From contig NZ_CP163525.1 in NCBI RefSeq assembly GCF_041080655.1, positions 1,550,001 to 1,614,000 of the forward strand: DNA of 64,000 nt, given 5' to 3'. Of this stretch, positions 7,561-15,804 are shown piece after piece (the stretch's first letter is position 1; the number at the start of each line of letters is the position of its first letter). The notes under the pieces were generated by a model. The model ran no database searches, was not told the origin of the DNA, and saw nothing but the letters and a program-made list of their open reading frames with translations. Source of the stretch: Streptomyces sp. CG4 (GTDB lineage: Bacteria > Actinomycetota > Actinomycetes > Streptomycetales > Streptomycetaceae). Made by a program: the position numbers and the translations under genes.

Positions 7561-8300
7561 GCGATCTCCCGTCCCTTGGCGAGGTCGTCGTGGTTGTCGA
7601 TCTCGACCCACTGGACGTCGCCGATCGGCGCCACGTCGATCCGGAAGCCGCGGTTGACCAGCTCCTGGTACCCGTGCTCGTAGAACTGCTGCGGGTCGGC
7701 CTCCCAGACCGTCTTCAGCGCGTCGGCCAGCTCGGGGGCGGCGTCGCCCTCGATCAGGGTGACGCCGATGTACTCGCCGGTGGCCTCGGCGGGGTCCATC
7801 AGCTTGGTGATCTTCGTCATACCCTTCTCGGGGTCGACGACGACCTTCATCTCCTCGTCCGCGAGGGACTTCACGGTGTCCAGGGCGAGGATGATCTTCT
7901 TACCGTCGCCACGTGCGGCGAGCAGCGTCTTCTCGACGGAGACCGGGTGGACGGTGTCGCCGTTGGCGAGGATCACGCCGTCCTTGAGGGCGTCACGACC
8001 GCACCACAGGGAGTAGGCGTTGTTCCACTCCTCGGCCTTGTCGTTGTCGATGAGGGTGAGCTTGAGGCCGTACTTCTGCTCCAGGGCCGCCTTGCGCTCG
8101 TAGACGGCCTCCTTGCGGTAGCCGACGATGATCGCGACCTCGGTCAGCCCGATCTCGGCGAAGTTGCCGAGGGTCAGGTCCAGGACCGTTGGCTCACCCT
8201 CTATGCCCGCAGGCCCCACCGGCACCAACGCCTTGGGCAGGGTGTCGGTGTAGGGGCGCAGACGCCGTCCGGCGCCGGCCGCCAGCACGAGGCCGATCAT
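7548..8300 (-). CDS. Nucleotidyltransferase for a phosphorylated sugar or polyol
   Basis: A 250-residue NTP-transferase. The N-terminal signature LVLAAGAGRRLRPYTDTLPK binds the nucleotide, with a catalytic Lys in PKALVPV; NGDTVH is the metal-binding aspartate region. It lacks the left-handed helix repeat of GlmU-type enzymes, so it is the short LicC/RmlA-like form. Next to CDP-alcohol phosphotransferases it most likely uses CTP. It overlaps the upstream gene (ATGA at 8297-8300) and the dehydrogenase downstream by 13 bp. Nucleotide and substrate are inferred from context only. Confidence 0.85.
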   Translation of the reverse strand: MIGLVLAAGAGRRLRPYTDTLPKALVPVGPAGIEGEPTVLDLTLGNFAEIGLTEVAIIVGYRKEAVYERKAALEQKYGLKLTLIDNDKAEEWNNAYSLWCGRDALKDGVILANGDTVHPVSVEKTLLAARGDGKKIILALDTVKSLADEEMKVVVDPEKGMTKITKLMDPAEATGEYIGVTLIEGDAAPELADALKTVWEADPQQFYEHGYQELVNRGFRIDVAPIGDVQWVEIDNHDDLAKGREIACRS

Positions 8301-10096
8301 GCGGGTTCTCCTTCATCGTGTACGGCGGGCGCCCCTGCGGACACCCAGAAGCGGATGCTCTCGGCGAGCACCACGAGGGCGACGGCCACGGCGAGGACCG
8401 TGAGCGCGACCGTGAACTGGGCCGCGGTGAGCACCGCGGCCAGGACGGCGACGAGCAGCGTCCGCCCGTCGTGCCCCCCGATGACGCGCACCAGCCAGGC
8501 CGGAGGCGCCCCGGCGTCACCGCGGATGCGGTACACCGTGTCGTAGTGATGGTAGGCGACGGCGGCCACCAGTCCGAAAGCCGCAGGAAGCGCTCCGTTT
8601 ACCCCCGCCTTACCCGCGAGCGCCAGGACGGTGCCGTACTCGGCGGCTCGGAAGAAGGGCGGGACCAGCCAGTCGAGGGCTCCCTTGAGGGGGCGGGCAA
8701 CGGCGAGTGCCGAGGTCAGGACGTAGACGAGGGCGCCGATCACGGGCAGCACCGAGCCGAAGTCCGTGAGGGCGCAGCAGGCGACGACCGCGGCACCGCC
8801 GAGGAAGGCGACGGCGGGTACGGCAAGGCCCGGCAGGGAGCGCTGGACGACGCGCCGTACCGCCTCGGTGAGCGGGCCGAAGTCGGCGAGGTCCGCGAGC
8901 GCCTGGGCGGCCCGGTCGGTGCGGCGCGCCTTGCGGGTCAGGGACCGCAGCACGCGGCCGGCCGTGGTGTACGTCGCCGCGAAGGCGCAGCCGGCGAGCA
9001 GGACGTAGAAGGTGATCCGGGGGGTCGTCGCCGCCGTCAGGACCGCTATCAGCGCCCACCGCTCACCGATGGGCAGGACGATCATCCGCCGCACCCACAC
9101 CGTCCAGCCGACGCTGTCGAGCTTGTCGGAGAGGGCGGCGGTGGGGCTGGTGTTGGCGGTGGCGTCGTGGTTGGCCTCGTTGAAGGAGAAGTCGACCACG
9201 TGCCGGCAGGTCTGCAGAACCATCGCGCCGAGCGCGAGCGCCCACACGTCGTCGCCGCCCCGGGCCGCTCCGAGGGCGAGGCCGGCGTAGTAGGCGTACT
9301 CCTTGGCCCGGTCGAAGGTGGCGTCGAGCCAGGCACCGAGCGTGGAGTACTTCAGGGCGTAGCGGGCGAGCTGGCCGTCGGTGCAGTCCAGCACGAAGGA
9401 GGCGATCAGCAGCACACCGGCCGCGATGAACCCCGCGCGCGTGCCCGTCGCCGCGCAGCCCGCCGCGATCAGGGCGGTGAGCAGCGAGGCCGTGGTGACC
9501 TGGTTCGGGGTCAGGCCGCGGCGGGCGCACCAGCGCGCGAGATAGCGCGAGTAGGGGCTGATGAAGAACGTGGTGAAGAAGCCGTCGCGGGACTTCACGG
9601 CCGACTTCAGGCGCACGGCCTCGTCGTCGACGGCGGCGACGGCCTGGCGGGCCTCGTTGCGGGCCTGCGGGTCGGCGGGGACGGCGGCGACCAGGCTGCC
9701 CAGCTCCGGCCGGTGCACCGCGCAGCCGTCGGCGTCGAGGGCGGTGACGATGCGGTCGGCGAGGCTGTCCACGGCGAGCGCCGTACCGCCTCCGGCGGAG
9801 GTCTCGCGGGCCACGGCCCGGGTCAGCTCCTGGCGGGCGGCCGACTGGGCGGTGACGGCACCGGGGACGGCGGCGAGCGGGAAGCGCGGGTCGGTCAGGC
9901 CGAGGCGCAGCGCGTGCGGATGGCCGACGAAGCGGGCGTCGACCAGGGCCACGCGATCGCCGGCCGGAGCGGCGGCGAGCAGCCTCTCGGCCTCGGCGGC
10001 GTCCGCTGCCACCCGGACGTCGAAGCCGAGCGACCGCAGATCGTTCTCGAGGGACGATCCGGGGACCGGCTGACCGGTGACGATGGCCGTCGACAA
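8297..10096 (-). CDS. Large CDP-alcohol phosphotransferase with extra N- and C-terminal domains
   Basis: A 599-residue protein, more than twice the normal family length. Residues 1-165 are soluble and unlike the family. Residues about 170-385 form the CDP-alcohol phosphotransferase core with DCTDGQLARYALKY and GAWLDATFDR. The last 200 residues hold further hydrophobic segments of a type seen in actinobacteria (I recall DUF5941). The start at 10096 is a TTG with GGGAG about nine bases before it. It is the first gene of the operon. Two different phosphotransferases in one operon suggest two successive phosphodiester-forming steps. Confidence 0.8.
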   Translation of the reverse strand: MSTAIVTGQPVPGSSLENDLRSLGFDVRVAADAAEAERLLAAAPAGDRVALVDARFVGHPHALRLGLTDPRFPLAAVPGAVTAQSAARQELTRAVARETSAGGGTALAVDSLADRIVTALDADGCAVHRPELGSLVAAVPADPQARNEARQAVAAVDDEAVRLKSAVKSRDGFFTTFFISPYSRYLARWCARRGLTPNQVTTASLLTALIAAGCAATGTRAGFIAAGVLLIASFVLDCTDGQLARYALKYSTLGAWLDATFDRAKEYAYYAGLALGAARGGDDVWALALGAMVLQTCRHVVDFSFNEANHDATANTSPTAALSDKLDSVGWTVWVRRMIVLPIGERWALIAVLTAATTPRITFYVLLAGCAFAATYTTAGRVLRSLTRKARRTDRAAQALADLADFGPLTEAVRRVVQRSLPGLAVPAVAFLGGAAVVACCALTDFGSVLPVIGALVYVLTSALAVARPLKGALDWLVPPFFRAAEYGTVLALAGKAGVNGALPAAFGLVAAVAYHHYDTVYRIRGDAGAPPAWLVRVIGGHDGRTLLVAVLAAVLTAAQFTVALTVLAVAVALVVLAESIRFWVSAGAPAVHDEGEPA

Positions 10097-10584
10097 CCGA
10101 ACTCACTCCCTGGGTGCCGGCGCGGGCGCCGGTCTCTCACATGATGGGGGCGCCCTGTCCGCGGCACCCGGGCGGCATGTCGGCAGAGGCTATCCGATGG
10201 GCGGAGCCCTTGTTCACCGGCCGTTCACGGCCCGGTCCACGGGCGCTGCCGAGGCCTTTGCCGCGATCATCATCGGGGATCCGGGGCCCGACCGACAAAC
10301 CGTCGGCGCAGACCCGGGCATCCGGGACAGGCGAACGGGGCACTCAGGGCCTGTCGACAAGTCCCTCCCGTCGTCCGCCCGGAGGGCGGGCCCCGCGGCG
10401 GCGACGGGGGTTCCTCGCGCGAGCACATTCGAGCGTGGGGCGCGTTCGACCGCAAGGCGCCGGAGCGCCCTGGACGGGGGCTTCTGGGGAGTGCGTGCCA
10501 GGCGTCGCGGGACCGGGGGCACCTCCGACGCCCTCGAAGGAGCGGGGGCGTGATGCGGCGGACAGGCCCTTAGGGTGGACGACC
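10097..10584. other. 488-bp divergent intergenic region, no gene recognised
   Basis: This stretch must hold the promoters of the leftward glycopolymer operon and of galE. A hairpin ACGCCC (10528-10533)/GGGCGT (10546-10551) stands 33 bp before galE. TAGGGT (10571-10576) lies 8 bp before the galE ATG and could be a -10 box of a nearly leaderless message. No conserved open frame was recognised. Confidence 0.5.
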
Positions 10585-11556
10585 ATGACGTGGTTGATCA
10601 CCGGCGGAGCCGGATACATCGGGGCGCATGTGGCACGGGCCATGGCCGGCGCCGGGGAGAGCGTCGTGGCGCTGGACGACCTGTCGGCGGCGGTGCCCGA
10701 GCGGCTCCCGGCGGACGTCCCGCTCGTCCCGGGTTCGACGCTGGACGGCGAACTGCTCGCGCGGGTCTTCAAGGAGTACGGCGTCACGGGCGTCGTCCAC
10801 CTCGCGGCGCGCAAGCAGGTCGCCGAGTCGGTGGCCGAGCCCACCCGCTACTACCGGGAGAACGTGGGCGGCCTCGGCACGCTGCTGGACGCGGTGGCCG
10901 GCGCCGGTATCCAACGGCTGCTGTTCTCCTCGTCGGCGGCGGTGTACGGCAACCCCGACGTGGACCTGATCACCGAGGACACCCCGTGCGCGCCGGTGAA
11001 CCCCTACGGCGAGACCAAGCTCGCCGGGGAGTGGCTGGTACGGGCGGCCGGGCGGGCACACGGGATCTCCACCGTGTGCCTGCGTTATTTCAATGTGGCC
11101 GGCGCGGCGGCGCCGGAGCTGGCGGACACCGGCGTGTTCAACATCGTGCCGATGGTCTTCGACCGGCTCACCCGCGGCGAGGCTCCGCGGATCTTCGGTG
11201 CCGACTATCCGACGCCGGACGGCACCTGCGTCCGGGACTACATCCACGTGGCCGACCTCGCCGAGGCTCATCTCGCGGCGGCACGCCGGCTCGCCGACGG
11301 GGACCTGTCCGGCGATCTGACGCTGAACATCGGCCGGGGCGAGGGTGTCTCGGTGCGCGAGCTGATCACGCTCATCGGGGAGGTCACCGGGGACCGGCAG
11401 GAGCCGGTGGTGGAGGGGCGCCGGCCCGGAGACGCGCCGCGCGCGGTCGCCTCGGCCAAGCGGGCCGCCGAGCAACTGGGCTGGCGGGCCCGGCGCGGGG
11501 TGCGCGAGATGGTGGAGTCGGCCTGGCAGGGGTGGCAGCTGCACCACGGCCGCTGA
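10585..11556 (+). CDS. galE: UDP-glucose 4-epimerase
   Basis: A 323-residue extended short-chain dehydrogenase. The NAD-binding TGGAGYIGAH motif is at the N-terminus, SSSAAVYG supplies the catalytic Ser/Thr region, and NPYGETK is the YxxxK pair. YFNVAGA and the C-terminal RxxD region fit GalE. It interconverts UDP-glucose and UDP-galactose (or the N-acetyl forms) and could supply donor sugar for the glycosyltransferase of the divergent operon, although that link is inference. The ATG at 10585 follows GGTGGA. A perfect 12-bp stem terminator follows. Confidence 0.92.
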   Translation: MTWLITGGAGYIGAHVARAMAGAGESVVALDDLSAAVPERLPADVPLVPGSTLDGELLARVFKEYGVTGVVHLAARKQVAESVAEPTRYYRENVGGLGTLLDAVAGAGIQRLLFSSSAAVYGNPDVDLITEDTPCAPVNPYGETKLAGEWLVRAAGRAHGISTVCLRYFNVAGAAAPELADTGVFNIVPMVFDRLTRGEAPRIFGADYPTPDGTCVRDYIHVADLAEAHLAAARRLADGDLSGDLTLNIGRGEGVSVRELITLIGEVTGDRQEPVVEGRRPGDAPRAVASAKRAAEQLGWRARRGVREMVESAWQGWQLHHGR

Positions 11557-11613
11557 GCCGCGCGGGGCCGTCGGGAGCCGTTCGCCCGCGGCGCCGCCAC
11601 CGCCTCCGACCAG

Positions 11614-11646
11614 CCCTGACCTGCGTAACGTTTCCGCAGGTCAGGG
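11614..11646 (+). terminator. Perfect 12-bp stem terminator after galE
   Basis: CCCTGACCTGCG (11614-11625) and CGCAGGTCAGGG (11635-11646) are perfect complements with a 9-base loop. It lies 57 bp beyond the galE stop and ahead of the cation transporter gene. Confidence 0.8.
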
Positions 11647-11739
11647 CACATGACAACGGTGTTCAGTGCCGCGTTGCCCTATACCCCCCACCCGTAGTTC
11701 ACTGGGCCCTGCCAGACGGAACAGAGAAGGGCGGTTGTC

Positions 11740-12681
11740 ATGGGGGCAGGGCACGACCACGGGCATGCGCACAGCCACGCGCCGGCCACGGGTACGGCCG
11801 CGGCCGCGTACCGGGGCCGGTTGCGGATCGCGTTGGGCATCACCGTCACGATCATGGTGGTGGAGATCGTCGGCGGTCTGCTCGCGGACTCGCTCGCGCT
11901 GATCGCGGACGCGGCGCACATGGCGACCGACGCAGTGGGCCTCGGCATGGCCCTGCTCGCGATCCACTTCGCCAACCGCCCGCCGAGCGCCAACCGCACC
12001 TTCGGCTACGCCCGCGCCGAGATCCTCGCCGCCCTGGCCAACTGTCTGCTGCTGCTCGGGGTCGGCGGCTACGTCCTGTACGAGGCGGCCCAGCGGTTCG
12101 TGACGCCCGCGGACACCCGCGGCGGCCTGATGATGGTGTTCGGCCTGATCGGCCTGGTCGCGAACTCGGTCTCGCTGACCCTGCTGATGCGCGGGCAGAA
12201 GGAGAGCCTGAACGTGCGCGGCGCCTTCCTGGAGGTGGCCGCGGACGCGCTGGGCTCGGGGGCCGTACTGGTCTCGGGGGCGGTGGTCCTCACCACCGGC
12301 TGGCAGGCCGCCGACCCGGTCGCCTCGATCGTCATCGGCCTGATGATCGTGCCCAGGACGCTGAAGCTGCTGCGCGAGACGCTGGACGTGCTGCTGGAGG
12401 CGGCCCCGAAGAACGTCGACATGGACGAGGTGCGGGCGCACATCCTGGCGCTGGACGGCGTGGAGGACGTGCACGACCTGCACGCCTGGACGATCACCTC
12501 CGGCATGCCCGTGCTGTCGGCGCATGTGGTGGTCGGCTCGGACGCCCTCAGCGCCATCGGACACGAGAAGCTGCTGCACGAGCTGCAGGGCTGCCTCGGT
12601 GATCACTTCGACGTGGAGCACTGCACCTTCCAGCTGGAGCCGGGCGGACACGCGGAGCACGAGGCCCGGCTGTGCCACTGA
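11740..12681 (+). CDS. Cation diffusion facilitator (CzcD/ZitB-like)
   Basis: A 313-residue divalent-metal/proton antiporter with six predicted membrane spans and a cytoplasmic C-terminal ferredoxin-like domain (from about residue 215). A His-rich N-terminus (HDHGHAHSHA) precedes span 1. The transport site in span 2 is the usual HxxxD (AHMATD). The matching site in span 5, normally HxxxD in zinc transporters, reads EVAAD here, with Glu in place of His. This may shift metal preference. The C-terminal domain keeps the HDLHAW motif. No metal-sensing regulator is adjacent. Confidence 0.92.
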   Translation: MGAGHDHGHAHSHAPATGTAAAAYRGRLRIALGITVTIMVVEIVGGLLADSLALIADAAHMATDAVGLGMALLAIHFANRPPSANRTFGYARAEILAALANCLLLLGVGGYVLYEAAQRFVTPADTRGGLMMVFGLIGLVANSVSLTLLMRGQKESLNVRGAFLEVAADALGSGAVLVSGAVVLTTGWQAADPVASIVIGLMIVPRTLKLLRETLDVLLEAAPKNVDMDEVRAHILALDGVEDVHDLHAWTITSGMPVLSAHVVVGSDALSAIGHEKLLHELQGCLGDHFDVEHCTFQLEPGGHAEHEARLCH

Positions 12682-12856
12682 CGCCCCGACCAGGTGTTCG
12701 GCGCCCCTGGACGATTCCGGGCTCCGCCGGCCGGGCACGATGATCCACCGAGTCCGGCTTCCGGCACCGCGCCGCGCGCGGACATGACGGAAAGTGCCGG
12801 GAGTGCCGGATTCGTACGGCAGACTTGGGGTGCGAAGACCGAGGCGAAGGATGGGT

Positions 12857-13450
12857 ATGCCGATCACACCTGCCACCGCGACGCACAGCTCGTCGAATGG
12901 CACCGAAGAGGCGATTCTGCTGGAACTGGTCGACGAGAACGGTGTCACGATCGGTACGGCGGAGAAGCTCGCCGCCCATCAGCCGCCCGGACAGCTGCAT
13001 CGCGCGTTCTCGGTGTTCCTCTTCGACGAACAGGGCCGGTTGCTGCTCCAGCAGCGGGCGCTCGGCAAGTACCACTCCCCCGGTGTGTGGTCCAACACCT
13101 GCTGCGGCCACCCCTACCCCGGTGAGTCTCCCTTCGCCGCCGCGGCCCGGCGCACGTTCGAGGAGCTGGGCGTCTCCCCGTCGCTGCTGGCGGAGGCGGG
13201 CAGGGTGCGCTACAACCACCCGGACCCGACCTCGGGCCTGGTCGAGCAGGAGTACAACCACCTCTTCGTCGGCCTGGTACAGGCGCCGCTCGCACCGGAC
13301 CCGGAGGAGGTCGGCGGGACCGCCTTCGTGACGGCGGCCGAACTGACGGAACGGCACGAGCGCGACCCGTTCTCGGCGTGGTTCATGACCGTCCTGGACG
13401 CGGCCCGCCCGGCGATCAGGGAACTGACGGGCCCGTCCGCGGGCTGGTGA
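12857..13450 (+). CDS. idi: Isopentenyl-diphosphate delta-isomerase type I
   Basis: A 197-residue Nudix-fold enzyme that interconverts isopentenyl and dimethylallyl diphosphate. The catalytic Cys is in WSNTCCGHPYPGE and the catalytic Glu in VEQEYNHLF. The Nudix-like segment AARRTFEELGV is present. The ATG at 12857 has AAGG six bases upstream; a frame from 12794 is open but the added residues are not family-like, and an ATG at 12851 is also possible. It lies about 10 kb from the hopanoid genes and could support their prenyl supply. Confidence 0.93.
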   Translation: MPITPATATHSSSNGTEEAILLELVDENGVTIGTAEKLAAHQPPGQLHRAFSVFLFDEQGRLLLQQRALGKYHSPGVWSNTCCGHPYPGESPFAAAARRTFEELGVSPSLLAEAGRVRYNHPDPTSGLVEQEYNHLFVGLVQAPLAPDPEEVGGTAFVTAAELTERHERDPFSAWFMTVLDAARPAIRELTGPSAGW

Positions 13451-13617
13451 GCGGCGCTACGACAGCAGACGGAGCCGCGGCGCGAGCGGGCTACGGCGCC
13501 AGGACAGCGTCGCCAGGCATCGCGGCGCTACGGCAGCGTCGCCGGGGATTGCGGCGCTACGACAGCACGGGCGGGCTGCGGCTGGGCGACAGCGCCGGGG
13601 GCTGCCGTGCTACGGCA
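13451..13617. repeat. Spaced 16-bp repeats between convergent genes
   Basis: GCGGCGCTACGACAGC occurs at 13451-13466 and 13551-13566, with a one-base variant at 13522-13537 and a degenerate copy at 13603-13617. They fill the space between the stops of idi and the convergent ATPase gene. Confidence 0.7.
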
Positions 13618-14140
13618 GTGTCACCGGCTTGAGCGGCAGGGCGGCCCAGATCACCTTGCCGCCGCCCGCGGTGTGCTCCACATCGACGGTTCCGCCCGCC
13701 TCCCGCGCCACCTCGCGGACCAGGAGCAGGCCCCGGCCGCCGGTCTGGCCGTGATCGGCCTCCAGGGCGGTCGGGCGGTAGGGATGGTTGTCCTCCACGG
13801 ACACCCGCACCCACTCGGCTCCGACGGCGACCTCCACGGCCAGCGTCGGCGACAGCAGCGCCGCGTGCCGGACCGCGTTGGTGACCAGCTCGGAGACGAT
13901 CAGCAGCAGGCCGTACTCCAGCTCGTCGGAGACCGGCACGCCCTGGCGCAGCAGCAGGTCCCGGACAGCGTGCCGGGCCTGCGGGACCGAGGCGTCCACC
14001 GCGGCGGCGGTGAAGCGCCAGACGCCCTCGTACGGCAGTGGATCGGGCGGCCGCTCGGCGCCGCCCACTGGGCGCGGGTCGTCCCCGCGCCCGTGGTTGT
14101 CCATCGTCCGGTCGCCACCCTCGCGCTCGATTGTCACCAC
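13610..14140 (-). CDS. ATP-binding anti-sigma-factor-like regulator (HATPase domain)
   Basis: A 176-residue GHKL-type ATPase of the RsbW/SpoIIAB-like class that is common in Streptomyces. The N box is LLLIVSELVTNAVRHA, the G1 box VEDNHPY and the G2 region GGRGLLLV. Such proteins usually bind and sequester a sigma factor or phosphorylate an antagonist, but no partner gene is adjacent. The GTG at 14140 gives the longest form; an ATG at 14104 (MDNHGRG) is equally possible, and neither has a strong ribosome site. About 35 N-terminal residues are polar and probably disordered. Confidence 0.82.
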   Translation of the reverse strand: MVTIEREGGDRTMDNHGRGDDPRPVGGAERPPDPLPYEGVWRFTAAAVDASVPQARHAVRDLLLRQGVPVSDELEYGLLLIVSELVTNAVRHAALLSPTLAVEVAVGAEWVRVSVEDNHPYRPTALEADHGQTGGRGLLLVREVAREAGGTVDVEHTAGGGKVIWAALPLKPVTLP

Positions 14141-14278
14141 ACGTCGAGTGTTGGTAACGATCCGCGCCGGGCTACGTGCCTGAACACAAGTCAGCGATTA
14201 TCGGGCGGTTTCTGACCGAGTGCGTATGACACGGTCACGTGTAGGACTGTTCCTGTCGCCGCAACGCCGGTTCGCGAA

Positions 14279-14878
14279 CTAGTCAGGTGGTATGGGCCCG
14301 GACGGCCCCTGCTCGGAGACGAGCCCGACGATACGCCGCCCGCCGTAGCCGGTCGCCACGAGACCGAGGCCGTCGAAGAGCAGGGCGAGCGAGAAGAAGG
14401 CCCCGATGACGTACTGGCTGCTGCTCGGCCAGTGGCCGAGGACCAGGATCCCCAGCAGCAGGTCGAAGGCGCCGAGCAGCAGCGTCCAGCCGAACTGCGC
14501 GCCGCGCACGACCAGGCTGCCGACCAGCCGGAAGAGGCCCGCGGAGAGAAACAGCAGCGCGGCGAACATGGTGAGGGCGGCGGCCGCCGCATGCGGCAGC
14601 CGGATGACGACGACGCCGGCCGCGATGTTGAGGGCTGCGACGACGACGCCGAGCCAGAAGAAGCTGGTGCCGCGGGCCTGGATCGCGTGCAGCAGGCCGA
14701 CGATCCCGCCGATCAGCAGCAGCCAGCCGAACAACAGCATCGAGGTGAGCGTGGCGATCGCGGTGTAGAAGAGTCCGACGAGCCCGGCGAGTACGAGGAT
14801 CACACCGAGCACGGCGAGCACGCTGAATCCCCGGTGCAGCGCCGACGCCCTGTCCTTGCGCTTGCCGGCCTTGACCAT
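14279..14878 (-). CDS. HdeD-family (DUF308) membrane protein
   Basis: A 199-residue protein with about six evenly spaced membrane spans and the internal repetition typical of HdeD/DUF308 proteins. In enterobacteria HdeD is linked to acid resistance; the role in actinobacteria is not known. The ATG at 14878 is chosen because AAGGAG stands six bases before it, although the frame is open to 14926. A palindrome lies just upstream. Confidence 0.85.
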   Translation of the reverse strand: MVKAGKRKDRASALHRGFSVLAVLGVILVLAGLVGLFYTAIATLTSMLLFGWLLLIGGIVGLLHAIQARGTSFFWLGVVVAALNIAAGVVVIRLPHAAAAALTMFAALLFLSAGLFRLVGSLVVRGAQFGWTLLLGAFDLLLGILVLGHWPSSSQYVIGAFFSLALLFDGLGLVATGYGGRRIVGLVSEQGPSGPIPPD

Positions 14879-14899
14879 TGCCAGCTCCTTGACCGCGGC

Positions 14900-14924
14900 G
14901 ATCAATCCTCTATGAGGATCAATC
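14900..14924 (-). promoter_or_regulatory. Palindrome with flanking direct repeat upstream of the HdeD-like gene
   Basis: ATCCTC (14905-14910) TAT GAGGAT (14914-14919) is a perfect inverted repeat, and GATCAATC occurs at 14900-14907 and again at 14917-14924. Its position 22-46 bp before the start suits an operator. Confidence 0.35.
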
Positions 14925-15048
14925 ACTGTTTTTCCCTTCTGCCCCCTTTCCCCTTTGTCCCCGCTGAGCCGGGTTCCGTAACTCGACGGGTGTTCTCGAA
15001 CCGGGCAGCTCTCCCGGGCCGAGCCGGACCCCCCGGTACGATCCGCGC

Positions 15049-15804
15049 ATGGAGCCCCAGCTGTCGCATCACGTCGAAGGCGCCGTCGCCACCGTCGTCA
15101 TCCGCCACCCGGCCAAGCGCAACGCCATGACCGCGGCGATGTGGCGTGCGCTGCCCCCGCTGCTGGAGGCGTTCGGGCGCGACCCGGGCGTGCGGGCGCT
15201 GGTGCTGACCGGGGAGGGCGGGACCTTCTGCGCGGGCGCCGACATCAGCACGCTCCAGGGCTCGCCGGCCGAGGCCCAGACACTCGCGGTGGCCGCCGAG
15301 GAGGCGCTGGCGGCCTTTCCAAAGCCGACCCTGGCCGCCGTGCGCGGGCACTGCGTGGGCGGCGGGGCGCAGCTCGCGGCGGCCTGCGATCTGCGGCTGG
15401 CCGAGGAGGGCGCGCTGTTCGGGGTGACGCCGGCGCGGCTCGGGATCGTCTATCCGGCCTCCTCGACCCGTCGGCTGGTGTCGCTGGTGGGCCCGGCGAC
15501 CGCCAAGTACCTGTTGTTCACGGCCGAGTTGATCGACGCCGGGCGGGCGCTCGGCACCGGGCTGGTGGACGAGGTGCTGCCGGAGGGCGAACTGGACAAG
15601 CGGGTCGCGGAGTTGACCCGGGTCCTGGTCTCCCGCTCGCAGCTCACCCAGGCCGCCGCGAAGGAGTTCGCGGGCGGGAGGACCGACCGGGACGCCCACT
15701 GGGCCGAGCGGGCCCACGGCAACCCCGACACCGCGGAAGGGGTCGCCGCGTTCCTGGAGCGCCGGCAGCCGCGCTTCACCTGGAGCGTGTCTACGTCAGG
15801 ATGA
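15049..15804 (+). CDS. Enoyl-CoA hydratase/isomerase family protein
   Basis: A 251-residue crotonase-fold protein. The oxyanion-hole segments GEGGTFCAGADIS and GHCVGGGAQLAAACDLR are present. The position of the first catalytic Glu of classical enoyl-CoA hydratases is not obvious, so hydratase, isomerase or another crotonase activity are all possible. TACGAT (15037-15042) ends 6 bp before the ATG at 15049, so the message is probably leaderless. The 3' end overlaps the convergent PfpI gene by 14 bp. Confidence 0.88.
   Translation: MEPQLSHHVEGAVATVVIRHPAKRNAMTAAMWRALPPLLEAFGRDPGVRALVLTGEGGTFCAGADISTLQGSPAEAQTLAVAAEEALAAFPKPTLAAVRGHCVGGGAQLAAACDLRLAEEGALFGVTPARLGIVYPASSTRRLVSLVGPATAKYLLFTAELIDAGRALGTGLVDEVLPEGELDKRVAELTRVLVSRSQLTQAAAKEFAGGRTDRDAHWAERAHGNPDTAEGVAAFLERRQPRFTWSVSTSG

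Noticed and set aside
3038..10096. Ordinary wall teichoic acid cluster
   Set aside because: There is no TagB/TagF/SCO-type polyol-phosphate polymerase or TagO-like initiator; the CDP-alcohol phosphotransferases and glycerol-1-phosphate-like dehydrogenase do not belong to that pathway.
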